Origin: a virus
Virus record (IMG/VR): IMGVR_UViG_3300041955_001975
Span: 1-26,737 of that record
Reading direction: 5' to 3' (one strand)
DNA: 26,737 bases
How positions within the stretch are numbered: the stretch's first letter is position 1; each line of letters begins with the position of its first letter. Of this stretch, positions 20,087 to 26,737 are shown piece after piece. The notes under the pieces were generated by a model. It made no database searches, was not told where the DNA came from, and saw nothing but the letters and a program-made list of their open reading frames with translations. The position numbers and the translations under genes are program-made.

Positions 20087-21088
20087 TCACCATTTCTTCG
20101 TGCGGACGCATTCCGCAAAAAAGTCATCCTTCACCGATCCATCGGACATGAGGCCGCCGGCCATGTTGTCGAGCACCTCACAGCGGGACCGACTTTCCTC
20201 GGGGGTCATGTCGGTAAAGACATGGCCGCTGGTAATGGCGGTCCAGCAGCGGGCAACCCGCTTCACGAGAGCTTCCTGATGGGCCTTGCTCACGCGACCG
20301 CGGTGGTTTGCCACGCGAAGCAGCGGCCTCGCGTCGGGGCCCAGGTACTTGGCGACGATCTCGTCGATCATCAGGACGACGTTCTCATCGCCCACGGCCT
20401 CGCCCAGCAGCCAGCCGTAGAGGCAGAGCTGATCGGCGTACTCGTTGTTGCACCCCTCCATGTAGCCGGAATTGATTAACAGGCCGTGGTAGTTCATCCC
20501 CAGGAAGTTGGCGTGCTCCTTGCAATGGCTGCGGCTCGGCTTGTCGGACAAGTAGCCATCGCGGCAGAGCATATAGCCCTTGGACGGGCTCGCCCCGTAC
20601 TTGGAGCAGTAGCCGTGGACTTTCCAGTCGAGGATGACGTGGATCGGTCCGTCGCCCAGGTCGAGCACGAAGCGGCAGTCCGGTTTGCCCAAGAAGGGTG
20701 CGCCGCCGATGAGGCCCTCGACCTTGAACTCGAAGCGTGGCGGCTCGATGCTTCTCTGCAAGAGGACAAACAACTCCTCGTAGGCCCCGGTCAGCTTGTA
20801 GCACTTCCAGATGTGCTTGCCGGCCTTCAGGGCGAAGTCGCGGCACTGCGGCTCGACCTGGCTCTCGAAGATCGCGCCGAACTCGAATTGCGGATTGCTG
20901 CTCACGCCGAACAGTTGCGAGTGCAGGGCGGCCTTGACGAAGGCGTCGAAGGCGGACCCCACAGCCATCGGCGGCTCCTGGGGCAGGCGCGGGGCGGCCT
21001 TGTCCGCCAGGTAGCGCATGTAGAACTCCTCGACATCCTTCTCGAAGAGGCTGAGGGACGAGTAGCTGAGGGATCTTGGTGTCTTCAT
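20087..21088 (-). CDS. PD-(D/E)XK (RecB/Cas4-fold) nuclease, 333 aa
   Basis: Predicted phage exonuclease or recombination nuclease. It opens with LSYSSLSLFEKDVEEFYMRY, the usual N-terminus of PDDEXK_1 phage proteins. GSAFDAFVKAAL (44-55) follows, then GKPDCRF (Asp137) and VILDWKVHGY (Asp154, Lys156) as the metal-binding D...DxK core, and ADQLCLYGWLLG (Gln220, Tyr224), the QxxxY motif. All core residues are present. It lacks the four-Cys iron-sulphur arrangement of Cas4, though a His/Cys cluster (SHCKEH) is present at about 187-192, so I do not call it a CRISPR gene. Start ATG 21088 lies three bases after the previous stop. Confidence 0.85.
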   Translation of the reverse strand: MKTPRSLSYSSLSLFEKDVEEFYMRYLADKAAPRLPQEPPMAVGSAFDAFVKAALHSQLFGVSSNPQFEFGAIFESQVEPQCRDFALKAGKHIWKCYKLTGAYEELFVLLQRSIEPPRFEFKVEGLIGGAPFLGKPDCRFVLDLGDGPIHVILDWKVHGYCSKYGASPSKGYMLCRDGYLSDKPSRSHCKEHANFLGMNYHGLLINSGYMEGCNNEYADQLCLYGWLLGEAVGDENVVLMIDEIVAKYLGPDARPLLRVANHRGRVSKAHQEALVKRVARCWTAITSGHVFTDMTPEESRSRCEVLDNMAGGLMSDGSVKDDFFAECVRTKKW

Positions 21089-21091
21089 GGG

Positions 21092-21511
21092 TCAGGTCCA
21101 GAGCAGGCCCCGCAGGGCGATCAGTTTGTTGAGCATCTTGGTGTCGGTCTCGTAGTCGTCGAACTGGTCGTCGTTCTTACGCTGCCGCCACCAGGAATAG
21201 AGCACCCGTAACTCCTGCCACTCGGTTGCTCGACGGCGGGCCTCTCCTTCGCCGCAGTCCAGGTAAAGCGCGTAAACGTCCTGATAGAAGTGACCTTCTT
21301 CCTGGGTCACAAAGTCTTCAAGGATCTGGAAGGCCGCGTAGAGCAGCAGGTGGTCACGGTCGCACCAGGTCGGCCCCAGGGATCGGCAAACGACGACGTT
21401 GTAGCGGTGCCAGAGTCGGCATGTGAGCCAGTACCAGCGGTCGTGCAGCCAGCGCCGGGCGTCTCCCAATCGCCGCCAAGGGCTCCGCTTTCGTATTGGT
21501 TGCTTGCTCAT
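21092..21511 (-). CDS. Conserved phage-type hypothetical protein, 139 aa
   Basis: Basic, Trp-rich N-terminus (WRRLGDARRWLHDRWYWL) followed by RLWHRYNVVVCRSLGPTWCD and RDHLLLYAAFQILEDFV. From memory, the 'WHRYN.V....L..TW.DRD..L..A.FQ.L.DF.E' signature recurs in proteins of large phages of unknown function; I cannot confirm this by search. The C-terminal half is helical and charged (EARRRATEWQELRVLYSWW). Start ATG 21511 overlaps the previous stop as ATGA. Confidence 0.78.
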   Translation of the reverse strand: MSKQPIRKRSPWRRLGDARRWLHDRWYWLTCRLWHRYNVVVCRSLGPTWCDRDHLLLYAAFQILEDFVTQEEGHFYQDVYALYLDCGEGEARRRATEWQELRVLYSWWRQRKNDDQFDDYETDTKMLNKLIALRGLLWT

Positions 21512-21840
21512 GGCTTGTTCGGGGGTCTGGATGCGATCCCGGAGTCGGGCTTGGACTCGGGTTCAGCCGCCGGCTTGACCTTGGGCTCGGCCGGCTTGAT
21601 CTGGGCCTCGATTGGCTCGATCCTGGGCTCGGTCTTGGGCTCGGCCGGCGGCGGCAGCGGTGCTGGCTCCGTGTCCGGTGGCAGCGGGAGCCGAAGAACC
21701 TCCCAATCACCCGCGGTCGCGGGCGGCTGTGGAGCCGGTCGAATGGCCGGCTTGCCCATGAAAATGGCCGCGACGATCAAGGCCGACATCGCCATGAGGC
21801 CGAGCAGGATGCTGAGGGGGTTGTCGTTGTTCCGGTTCAT
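21508..21840 (-). CDS. Single-pass membrane protein with Pro/Glu/Lys-rich tail, 110 aa
   Basis: The N-terminal membrane helix (about 8-28: PLSILLGLMAMSALIVAAIF) is followed by a proline-rich, TonB-like extended tail with repeated PAEPK, EPRIEP and KPAEPK elements to the C-terminus. This suggests an inner-membrane anchor with a stiff arm outside the cytoplasm, but the role is unknown. ATG 21840 overlaps the previous stop as ATGA; the longer open frame upstream is the shadow of the methyltransferase gene. Confidence 0.68.
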   Translation of the reverse strand: MNRNNDNPLSILLGLMAMSALIVAAIFMGKPAIRPAPQPPATAGDWEVLRLPLPPDTEPAPLPPPAEPKTEPRIEPIEAQIKPAEPKVKPAAEPESKPDSGIASRPPNKP

Positions 21841-22475
21841 GTTGGCATTCCAGGTGGTGAGAAGATTCCCGTGAAGGCCGTGGCGTCCGACCAGAACTCT
21901 TTGAGGTGCGGAAGCCCGACTTTCAGGATGCCGCAGCCGTGGAGCCAATTCAGGATGCCTTCGGGCGTGAGAACGTGGGGGTGACAGTCGTCGGCCGGGA
22001 TGTAGAGCCACTCGAAGATGCGCAGGACGCCGTGGGGCGAGACGCGGGCGACAGCGTTGGTTACGACCTTGGCCGGGTCCTGGACGTGCTGGAGCACGTT
22101 GTACAGCCACACCTCGTCGAACAGGGCGTTGCCGAGCTGTTGGCTGCCCAGGCCCTCGCCCGGGGCCTGGATAAACTCAATCTTGTAGTTGGCGTATCGC
22201 CTATGGACTGAAGGCGGCCATTCGCAGGGGTCCGCCACAACCAACCGCTTGGCACCAATGCAGCGTAGGGTCATGCTGACCGGACCGCCGCCCACGTCCA
22301 GCACGGTCTTGCCCGGCATGTACAGCTCACCATTGAGCGTGCCGTAGTCCTCGAACAGCCCCATTTCACGGCCGTACATTTCCTGCTTGGCAAACTCGCC
22401 CCAGGCTCGCATCCCGAGACAATTGCCCCAGTATTCGGCCTCGTGCTTCTGCGTCTCATTCCAGTCGGCGGTCAT
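21837..22475 (-). CDS. Class I SAM-dependent methyltransferase, 212 aa
   Basis: Rossmann-type methyltransferase of the Methyltransf_11/25 kind. Motif I is VLDVGGGPVSMTL (58-70) and the acidic end of strand 2 is VVADP (about 79-83). The post-motif region is FDEVWLYNVLQHVQDPAKVV, where the LQHV helix is typical of small-molecule methylases. HGVLRIFEWLYIP is the following strand. There are no DNA-methylase NPPY motifs, so a small molecule, protein, lipid or nucleotide cap is the more likely target; similar genes occur in large phages. ATG 22475 has GGAG seven bases upstream. Confidence 0.82.
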   Translation of the reverse strand: MTADWNETQKHEAEYWGNCLGMRAWGEFAKQEMYGREMGLFEDYGTLNGELYMPGKTVLDVGGGPVSMTLRCIGAKRLVVADPCEWPPSVHRRYANYKIEFIQAPGEGLGSQQLGNALFDEVWLYNVLQHVQDPAKVVTNAVARVSPHGVLRIFEWLYIPADDCHPHVLTPEGILNWLHGCGILKVGLPHLKEFWSDATAFTGIFSPPGMPT

Positions 22476-22490
22476 GCTGCATCTCCTGGC

Positions 22491-22907
22491 CTAGCGGCCC
22501 TGGACCCCGTTTGTACTGAAGTCAAATGATCCCGACGGCCCGCTCGGCAGCTCGACAACCGCTTCGTGCGCCTGCCCGACCAGCCCGGTCGTCCCTTCCC
22601 CGGCGCGGTTGTCGTTGGGGCCTGTCTCCCCGGTCAGCCCGGCAGTGACGGCAGCGAACTTCGCGGCTACGGCGGCCGGCACTGGCTGCGGCTCTCCGAA
22701 GTGCCCCAGAATCTTGGCGACGACGACCTGCTCGCGGAGGGCTGGCGGCATGTCTTCCAGTGCCTGGATCTTCTTCAGGCAGCAGCGTTTGGCCTTCTTG
22801 CCGGAGCCACAGGGACAGAGATCGTTCCGGCCGACGTAAATCGACCCCTGTGCCGACGCCCTCTTCCGTTTTGCCTCGACGAGTCGCTTCTTGGTCTTGG
22901 TGCTCAT
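22491..22907 (-). CDS. SEC-C motif protein, 138 aa
   Basis: Carries a SEC-C zinc motif near the N-terminus: [18 protein letters not shown] (Cys31, Cys33, Cys42, Cys43). This is the metal-binding module at the C-terminus of SecA that is also found alone in many proteins. Before it is a basic segment ([12 protein letters not shown]). The remainder is helical then Gly/Ser/Thr-rich and probably disordered. ATG 22907 sits behind an 11-bp direct repeat of GGTTACCTGCT (22910-22931, + strand), which duplicates its AGCAGG ribosome-site-like sequence. The target is unknown. Confidence 0.8.
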   Translation of the reverse strand: MSTKTKKRLVEAKRKRASAQGSIYVGRNDLCPCGSGKKAKRCCLKKIQALEDMPPALREQVVVAKILGHFGEPQPVPAAVAAKFAAVTAGLTGETGPNDNRAGEGTTGLVGQAHEAVVELPSGPSGSFDFSTNGVQGR

Positions 22908-22937
22908 GGTTACCTGCTGGTTACCTGCTCTGGTTAT

Positions 22938-23108
22938 TCACGAGTGGAACTCGAAGCCGAACGCATGGCCCGTCATGCCGAGACCGCCAAAGACGACGAG
23001 GATGGCAAGCATCCCGTCGATGTTCCAGAAGCGCCAGGCGGCAGCGGCTCCGAAGGCGATCACGAGTCCAAGGGTCGCTTGAACGGTTTCCTTCACAGCA
23101 TCGTTCAT
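22938..23108 (-). CDS. Two-helix membrane peptide, 56 aa
   Basis: A 56-residue hydrophobic protein (MNDAVKETVQATLGLVIAFG ...) with two membrane segments (about 11-25 and 32-47) linked by a short WRFWNIDG turn. ATG 23108 overlaps the DUF2061 gene's stop as ATGA. The small size and hairpin topology resemble phage accessory membrane peptides (holin-like at most), but nothing specific supports that role. Confidence 0.65.
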   Translation of the reverse strand: MNDAVKETVQATLGLVIAFGAAAAWRFWNIDGMLAILVVFGGLGMTGHAFGFEFHS

Positions 23109-23326
23109 GGTTGTCGAGCCTTTCCAAAGGGGATTTGATGCCAGAGTCGTTCGTGGAAGTAGAACAGGATCAGCTTCACGATGAAGCAGATCAGGGTGAA
23201 CACGGCACAGCCGCCGACGTTGCCGAACATGGCGAAAGCCAAGGCGAAGCAGACAAGGTTGCTGAAAGTTTCCCAAGTCAGTGCCTTGGCGACGGTACGC
23301 TTTGGTGCGCTGGGGTCGGGCTTCAT
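23105..23326 (-). CDS. DUF2061-type membrane protein, 73 aa
   Basis: Matches the DUF2061 pattern: RTVAKALTWETFSNLVCFAL at the start, two membrane helices (about 18-36 and 39-55) and KLILFYFHERLWHQIPFG at the end, corresponding to the family's conserved 'YY.HE..W..I..G'. The function of the family is unknown. ATG 23326 lies just behind GAGGGAGGAG and overlaps the preceding stop as ATGA. Confidence 0.82.
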   Translation of the reverse strand: MKPDPSAPKRTVAKALTWETFSNLVCFALAFAMFGNVGGCAVFTLICFIVKLILFYFHERLWHQIPFGKARQP

Positions 23327-23973
23327 CTCCTCCCTCGCTTCGCGGTTCGCTTGGCGGTCAGGCGATTTCTCCGGCCGATGTACCGGCTTGCAGACTCGAC
23401 GCAAGGTTTGCCCATCCAGTTGAAGAAGTACCAGCGGTTGAGCCGGTCGATCACCGGGTCGTGGTCGATGTGCCGCAGGTAGGTCTTCACTTCGTCCCAC
23501 GTCGAGAAGATCATCTCGAAGGGGAGCGTGCCGAAGAGCCAATCCGGGCAGTTCTCGATGCCCTGAGCCACGCGAACGAGGATGGGCTTCTTTTCCCGGT
23601 TGGCCAGGAACAACTCTTCGTAGGTGCCCGTTGCGTGAACTTGCAGGTCGATGTTCACGATGAGGAAGTCGGCCACGTCCACCATCCGCAGATCGACCGG
23701 GCGAATCTGCTTCATCTGGTTGCGGACGAACTCAAAGTCGCCGGATCGCTTCGCCTTGTGGCGCAGTTCGCGGTTCTCCAGGTCTTCGACGCCGATGTCG
23801 ATGGGCTTTCGGCACGGGTCGAGCCAGAGGATGTTCAGGTCGCTCAACGAGTCGATCAGGTCTTGACGCCAGCCGATGCCGCCGTCAATCACGCGGTCCA
23901 TTGCCCCGCACAGGTAGCCCCGGTTCAGGGCCAGCCGGTTCATGGCGGGCTTTCTCACGGCCTGTTTCTTCAC
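23323..23973 (-). CDS. Nucleoside 2-deoxyribosyltransferase-like protein, 216 aa
   Basis: Nucleoside deoxyribosyltransferase fold: RGYLCGAMDRV (18-28) corresponds to the nucleotide-binding YLAGPM-type start. RMVDVADFLIVNID (96-109) holds the substrate-binding Asp. GTYEELFLANREKKPILV (116-133) holds the catalytic Glu region. Such enzymes swap bases on deoxyribose or hydrolyse deoxynucleoside monophosphates and are found in large phages. A basic C-terminal tail (RRNRLTAKRTAKRGRR) is unusual. I start at GTG 23973, which overlaps the deoC stop as GTGA and has AGGAA upstream; ATG 23943 is an alternative. Being next to deoC, it likely belongs to a deoxynucleoside salvage pathway. Confidence 0.8.
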   Translation of the reverse strand: MKKQAVRKPAMNRLALNRGYLCGAMDRVIDGGIGWRQDLIDSLSDLNILWLDPCRKPIDIGVEDLENRELRHKAKRSGDFEFVRNQMKQIRPVDLRMVDVADFLIVNIDLQVHATGTYEELFLANREKKPILVRVAQGIENCPDWLFGTLPFEMIFSTWDEVKTYLRHIDHDPVIDRLNRWYFFNWMGKPCVESASRYIGRRNRLTAKRTAKRGRR

Positions 23974-24665
23974 GGGAGCAATTCCTGGAACTTGGACGAG
24001 CCGATGCGGGTGCAACCCATGTCCAGGTAACGGACTGCATCAGCGTAAGTGTTGATCCCGCCGCTGGCCTTGACTCCGCACCAATAATCGCCCCTTACGG
24101 CGTCAAGCATGATCCGCACCACGTCTGGGGTTGCTCCGTGCGGGGCGACGCCGGTCGAGGTCTTGATGTAATCCACGCCGCAATCAGCGCACAGGCGGGA
24201 GGCGTCCCTTATCTGGGACGGCGTGTAATAGCAAGTCTCCAGGATGGCTTTGACGATCGCCCCTCGCGGGCGGGCCTCGGCGACAATCTGGGTCAGCTCG
24301 GTCCTTATTGGGCCCGGATCGCCATCCAGGAGCCGGCCGTAGTTGACCACTACGTCGATCTCCTTCGCCCCGGAACCCATTGCCTCCACGGCCTCCACCG
24401 TCTTGGTAAACGGAGTGGTGTTGCCGTGCGGGAAACCGACAACAGCACACACTCGGTCCGTATAAAGAGTTGCAAAACAGACAAAACTGGTTGGGACGCA
24501 GACGGATTTTATTCCGTAGCGGTTCACCATCTCGCAGGCTGCGCGCACCTCGGCCGCCGTTGCGGTGGGCTTCAACACTGCCAGGTCCAGGGAGTCGGCA
24601 ATGCGCTTTACAGCGGTTGCGCGGTCGTCGGGTGTGGCTTCAGGCTCGATCTGATTGTTGTTCAT
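23970..24665 (-). CDS. deoC: Deoxyribose-phosphate aldolase, 231 aa
   Basis: Class I aldolase that splits 2-deoxyribose-5-phosphate into acetaldehyde and glyceraldehyde-3-phosphate. Key residues are present: Asp104 in EIDVVVNYG, the Schiff-base Lys168 in DYIKTSTG, and Lys199 in GVKASGGINTYADAV, with ILETCYY and the phosphate-site GCTRIGSS. The segment after SVCVPTSF (about 60-71) is roughly five residues shorter than in typical family members. It is encoded by the fourth copy of the recurrent promoter-like motif. Start ATG 24665 overlaps the methylase stop as ATGA. It feeds salvage together with the deoxyribosyltransferase downstream. Confidence 0.9.
   Translation of the reverse strand: MNNNQIEPEATPDDRATAVKRIADSLDLAVLKPTATAAEVRAACEMVNRYGIKSVCVPTSFVCFATLYTDRVCAVVGFPHGNTTPFTKTVEAVEAMGSGAKEIDVVVNYGRLLDGDPGPIRTELTQIVAEARPRGAIVKAILETCYYTPSQIRDASRLCADCGVDYIKTSTGVAPHGATPDVVRIMLDAVRGDYWCGVKASGGINTYADAVRYLDMGCTRIGSSKFQELLP
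24458..24495 (-). promoter_or_regulatory. Recurrent promoter-like motif, copy 4 (inside deoC)
   Basis: Read leftward: CAACCAGTTTTG, then TGTTTTGCAACTCTT, then TATACGG, with the same spacing as the other copies. It is the only copy inside a coding region, near codons 60-72 of deoC, and encodes FVCFATLY. If active it would transcribe the 3' part of deoC and the genes downstream. Confidence 0.42.
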
Positions 24666-25486
24666 TGCTGTTGGCAGTGGTGTTGGTTGACCTCAAAGCC
24701 GAGAAACTGGTGCCCTAGCATCCGAGCTGCCCGTCCTGTTGTCCCGCTGCCCATGAATGGATCGAAGACGATTCCAGACTTCATGCCCGATGCTTTGATG
24801 CACTGGAGCGGGAGGTCAATTGGAAAGGTGGAACAGTGGCCAGTCCGGTTCGGTCGCTGAAGCAGCTTCCAAACCGACCCGAGGGGAGGCTTGACCTGGA
24901 ACAGGTGGCGTTCGCTCTTGGCGAAGATGTAGATACCCTCGTGTTTACGATGCGGTCGGCGACAGCGGCCCTCTGGCAACGGCCGTGACTTTTCCCAGAT
25001 CACTTCGCCACGGAAAAGGAAGCCAAGATCACATAGGCCGGACACCACGCGGTACGGGATTGCCAGCAGGTTGCCATATTGCAACCACGGGGTGTCCCTG
25101 CGAATACAAGCCCTCCGGCGGCCACGCTTCTTCGTGTAGGCCGAGTTGGTCGCGGGTAGACCTTTGCCGTCTTTGCCCAAGGAACTGTAGCGATAGTCGC
25201 CGGCCTGCCAGTTGATGGGCGTGTTGTAAGCGTCTCCCAGGTTCAGCCACAGTGTCGCACTTGGCTTGAGGCAGCGCATCACCTCCGCAAGGACCGCGAC
25301 CAAGTTGCGTATGTAGTCCCGAGGATCGGGCTCTGAGCCCAGGTCGGCTGAATCGCGCTGGCCCCAGTAGGGTGGGGAAGTTACCGCAACATCGAAGGTG
25401 TCTGACGGGATGCTGCGCATCCCTGCCAGGCAGTCACAGCAGTGCGTCCGGTCCATTTGCCAGTGTCCGATCTTGCCACGGCTCAT
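24662..25486 (-). CDS. Beta-class DNA methyltransferase with TSPPYW motif, 274 aa
   Basis: DNA methylase of the N4-cytosine/N6-adenine beta group. The catalytic motif VAVTSPPYWGQRD (34-46) comes first and the SAM motif GIVFDPFMGSGTTGRAARMLG comes near the C-terminus. The TSPPYW variant and GQRD are typical of phage and restriction-system N4/N6 enzymes. The middle holds a basic recognition region (KKRGRRRACIRRD; RCRRPHRKHEG). The N-terminus has GHWQMDRTHCCDCLAGMRSI, the usual 'L..GD....L..L' entry with extra Cys. Start ATG 25486 lies after the RNA ligase stop; a GGAGG lies rather far upstream. The stop overlaps deoC as ATGA. No restriction enzyme is nearby. Confidence 0.88.
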   Translation of the reverse strand: MSRGKIGHWQMDRTHCCDCLAGMRSIPSDTFDVAVTSPPYWGQRDSADLGSEPDPRDYIRNLVAVLAEVMRCLKPSATLWLNLGDAYNTPINWQAGDYRYSSLGKDGKGLPATNSAYTKKRGRRRACIRRDTPWLQYGNLLAIPYRVVSGLCDLGFLFRGEVIWEKSRPLPEGRCRRPHRKHEGIYIFAKSERHLFQVKPPLGSVWKLLQRPNRTGHCSTFPIDLPLQCIKASGMKSGIVFDPFMGSGTTGRAARMLGHQFLGFEVNQHHCQQQ

Positions 25487-25491
25487 GGGTG

Positions 25492-26592
25492 CTACGCGGC
25501 CTCCCCATTGTCTTCCGCGTTGTTGCGGCCGATGAAGTCGGCCGACTTGCTCTTGAGGACCATTCGGCCGCGCAACACTTCGCTGTAGGTCTCGACGAGC
25601 GGCGTGATGACGATGCCCTCCCGGTCCTTGAACTTGGACTTCACTTCCGTTGCCAGGGTCGTCGGACCGCAGGTTAGGGCCTCGACCATCTTGGGGCTGA
25701 AGGGTCCTTGATAGAGCAGTGGGACCAGTTCGACCCCGAAGTTGTTGCACATCGTTTTCACGATGCTCCAATCGAGATAGTCCCCGTCATCCGTGATGTC
25801 GAACACGCGGTAGCCCAGCTCGCCCGCAGGCACCCCATAGTCGAGATCCTGGACGCCGGGGCCGTACAACTCGCCGAAGACGACGATGTTCCGGCGCTCG
25901 CCGCAGAGCGTGTTGAGCATTGCCAGCAAGCCTTCGTTCTCCAGCGGACGCCAGTAGACGGAAGTCTGGCCCTCCCACTCGCGCTTGCGGTTCTTCTTGT
26001 GTGAGCCAGCCATGAATTGGAACTCGCCCTCGACCTGGATCACGCCGACCCGGCTGTTGGTGCCGTGGATCTTTTCCGTCACGCGGACCGGCGTGCCGAC
26101 CGGGATGGCGTCCGGGTAGCGATAGTGATTCTGGATGTCCGTGTAGATGTGGAAGGCGGGATGCTCGGGAGCCAGGCCACCCCAGGCCGCCCCTTTGATC
26201 TGGCCGTTTCGCCATGTCGGCGGCTCGTACTTCTGGCCGCGGTAGTAGCCGGTCACGTCGCAGCCGGAGCCGGTGTGGGCCATGTCCATTGGAATGTGGG
26301 CGACGAAGCCGTAGCTGGCGACGCTTCGCAGGCGGCAGGCGGCGACACGGCAGGGAATCTTCCGACCGTCCAAGAGCGAACTCTTGAGGTACTTCTGCAC
26401 GCCCAGTTTCTCGGACACGTCGCCGGGGAGAAGCATGTCGGGCGGGAAGTAGACCACCAGATCGCCGGCCTGGTACTCGCCTTTGGGCACGACGCATTGC
26501 GTGCCGAGAATCCTGGCGACCTCCAGCCGATCGGCCTGCGGGTGCGGCTCGACGGCCTTGATGCTTTCGACGGTGATGCTAATGTCGGACAT
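25492..26592 (-). CDS. RNA ligase of the DRB0094/Rnl5 type, 366 aa
   Basis: ATP-dependent RNA ligase with an N-terminal OB-type domain, as in Deinococcus DraRnl. Residues 1-120 (VESIKAVEPHPQADRLEVAR, CVVPKGEYQAGDLVVYFPPD) form the OB part. The nucleotidyltransferase part follows with motif I VTEKIHGTNSRVG (Lys174 is the nucleotide-accepting lysine), motif III VFGELYG (Glu241), motif IV REGIVITP (Glu325) and motif V RMVLKSKS (Lys347, Lys349). All motifs are intact. Members of this family seal nicks with a 3'-OH RNA strand. In a phage a likely role is repair of RNA or tRNA broken by host defence, fitting the tRNA gene in this region. The ribosome site upstream of ATG 26592 is weak. Confidence 0.92.
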   Translation of the reverse strand: MSDISITVESIKAVEPHPQADRLEVARILGTQCVVPKGEYQAGDLVVYFPPDMLLPGDVSEKLGVQKYLKSSLLDGRKIPCRVAACRLRSVASYGFVAHIPMDMAHTGSGCDVTGYYRGQKYEPPTWRNGQIKGAAWGGLAPEHPAFHIYTDIQNHYRYPDAIPVGTPVRVTEKIHGTNSRVGVIQVEGEFQFMAGSHKKNRKREWEGQTSVYWRPLENEGLLAMLNTLCGERRNIVVFGELYGPGVQDLDYGVPAGELGYRVFDITDDGDYLDWSIVKTMCNNFGVELVPLLYQGPFSPKMVEALTCGPTTLATEVKSKFKDREGIVITPLVETYSEVLRGRMVLKSKSADFIGRNNAEDNGEAA

Positions 26593-26640
26593 GAGCGCAG
26601 ACTTTCAGACAGTTGGGGTTTGGGGGATCGCCAAAGACGT

Positions 26641-26737
26641 TCAGCGAGTTGTCAGATGCGAGAAGAGAGCAGATCGCGGTGTGCTTTCGGCCTCGTTGGC
26701 TTGGGAGGCTGCGGCACAATCTGGAATCAAACGACAG
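26641..26737 (-). CDS. 3' end of a gene running off the window (about 31 codons)
   Basis: The leftward frame is open from the window edge to TGA 26641-26643 and encodes PDCAAASQANEAESTPRSAL followed by FSHLTTR. The segment DCAAASQANEA is close to DDCASASQAKEA in the 175-residue protein at 5453-5980, and the DNA is alike at about 28 of 32 bases, which supports this frame. The rest of the gene is outside the window. A second frame here is open too, so confidence is limited. Confidence 0.45.
   Translation of the reverse strand, partial: CRLIPDCAAASQANEAESTPRSALFSHLTTR

Noticed and set aside
20087-21088. The PD-(D/E)XK protein as a Cas4 belonging to the CRISPR locus
   Set aside because: It lacks the four conserved iron-sulphur cysteines in Cas4 positions, lies 16 kb away and has the N-terminus of ordinary phage nucleases.

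Overview
The window is a compact, GC-rich stretch that reads best as part of a large bacteriophage or prophage genome. A large extrachromosomal element cannot be excluded. About forty mostly small genes run leftward and are chained by 4-base ATGA or GTGA start/stop overlaps. They include four DNA methyltransferases, an RNA ligase, a DEDDh exonuclease, a PD-(D/E)XK nuclease, DeoC and a deoxyribosyltransferase, an SPFH protein, a DUF2061 protein, a SEC-C protein, many zinc ribbons and one tRNA gene. No structural, terminase, transposase, integrase or ribosomal genes are visible. The host cannot be read from the sequence; planctomycete-like relatives are a guess only.

Left end (1-4,700): an unknown rightward gene faces a leftward cas9-type effector of 985 residues. 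Its HNH domain carries two CxxC pairs as in IscB, while its RuvC-III motif is Cas9-like. Upstream of it lie a candidate tracrRNA in the cas9 leader, a promoter-like motif that recurs four times in the window, and a CRISPR array of five degenerate 35-bp repeats. A second repeat-like (anti-repeat) copy is embedded in the 3' coding end of cas9. No cas1, cas2, cas4 or csn2 is present, so this looks like a stand-alone, non-adapting effector, array and guide-RNA locus.

Middle left (4,700-13,000): leftward small genes, a tRNA-Gly(TCC), an SPFH membrane protein, a Dam-type methylase, a zinc-ribbon/exonuclease fusion and a run of small zinc-binding or unknown proteins. Two further copies of the promoter-like motif sit in front of leftward genes here.

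Insert on the opposite strand (13,200-17,000): two tandemly duplicated WG-repeat proteins of 552 and 550 residues and a small membrane peptide, all rightward, with a sigma70-like promoter. This looks like a cargo module.

Right part (17,100-26,737): leftward genes again. These are two methyltransferases, membrane and zinc peptides, a RecB-like nuclease, a SAM methyltransferase, SEC-C and DUF2061 proteins, two nucleoside-metabolism enzymes, a third methyltransferase, an RNA ligase, and the 3' end of a further gene at the edge. The overall picture is an accessory and nucleic-acid-metabolism region: DNA modification, nucleotide recycling, RNA repair, and a Cas9 system that probably acts against competitors or the host.
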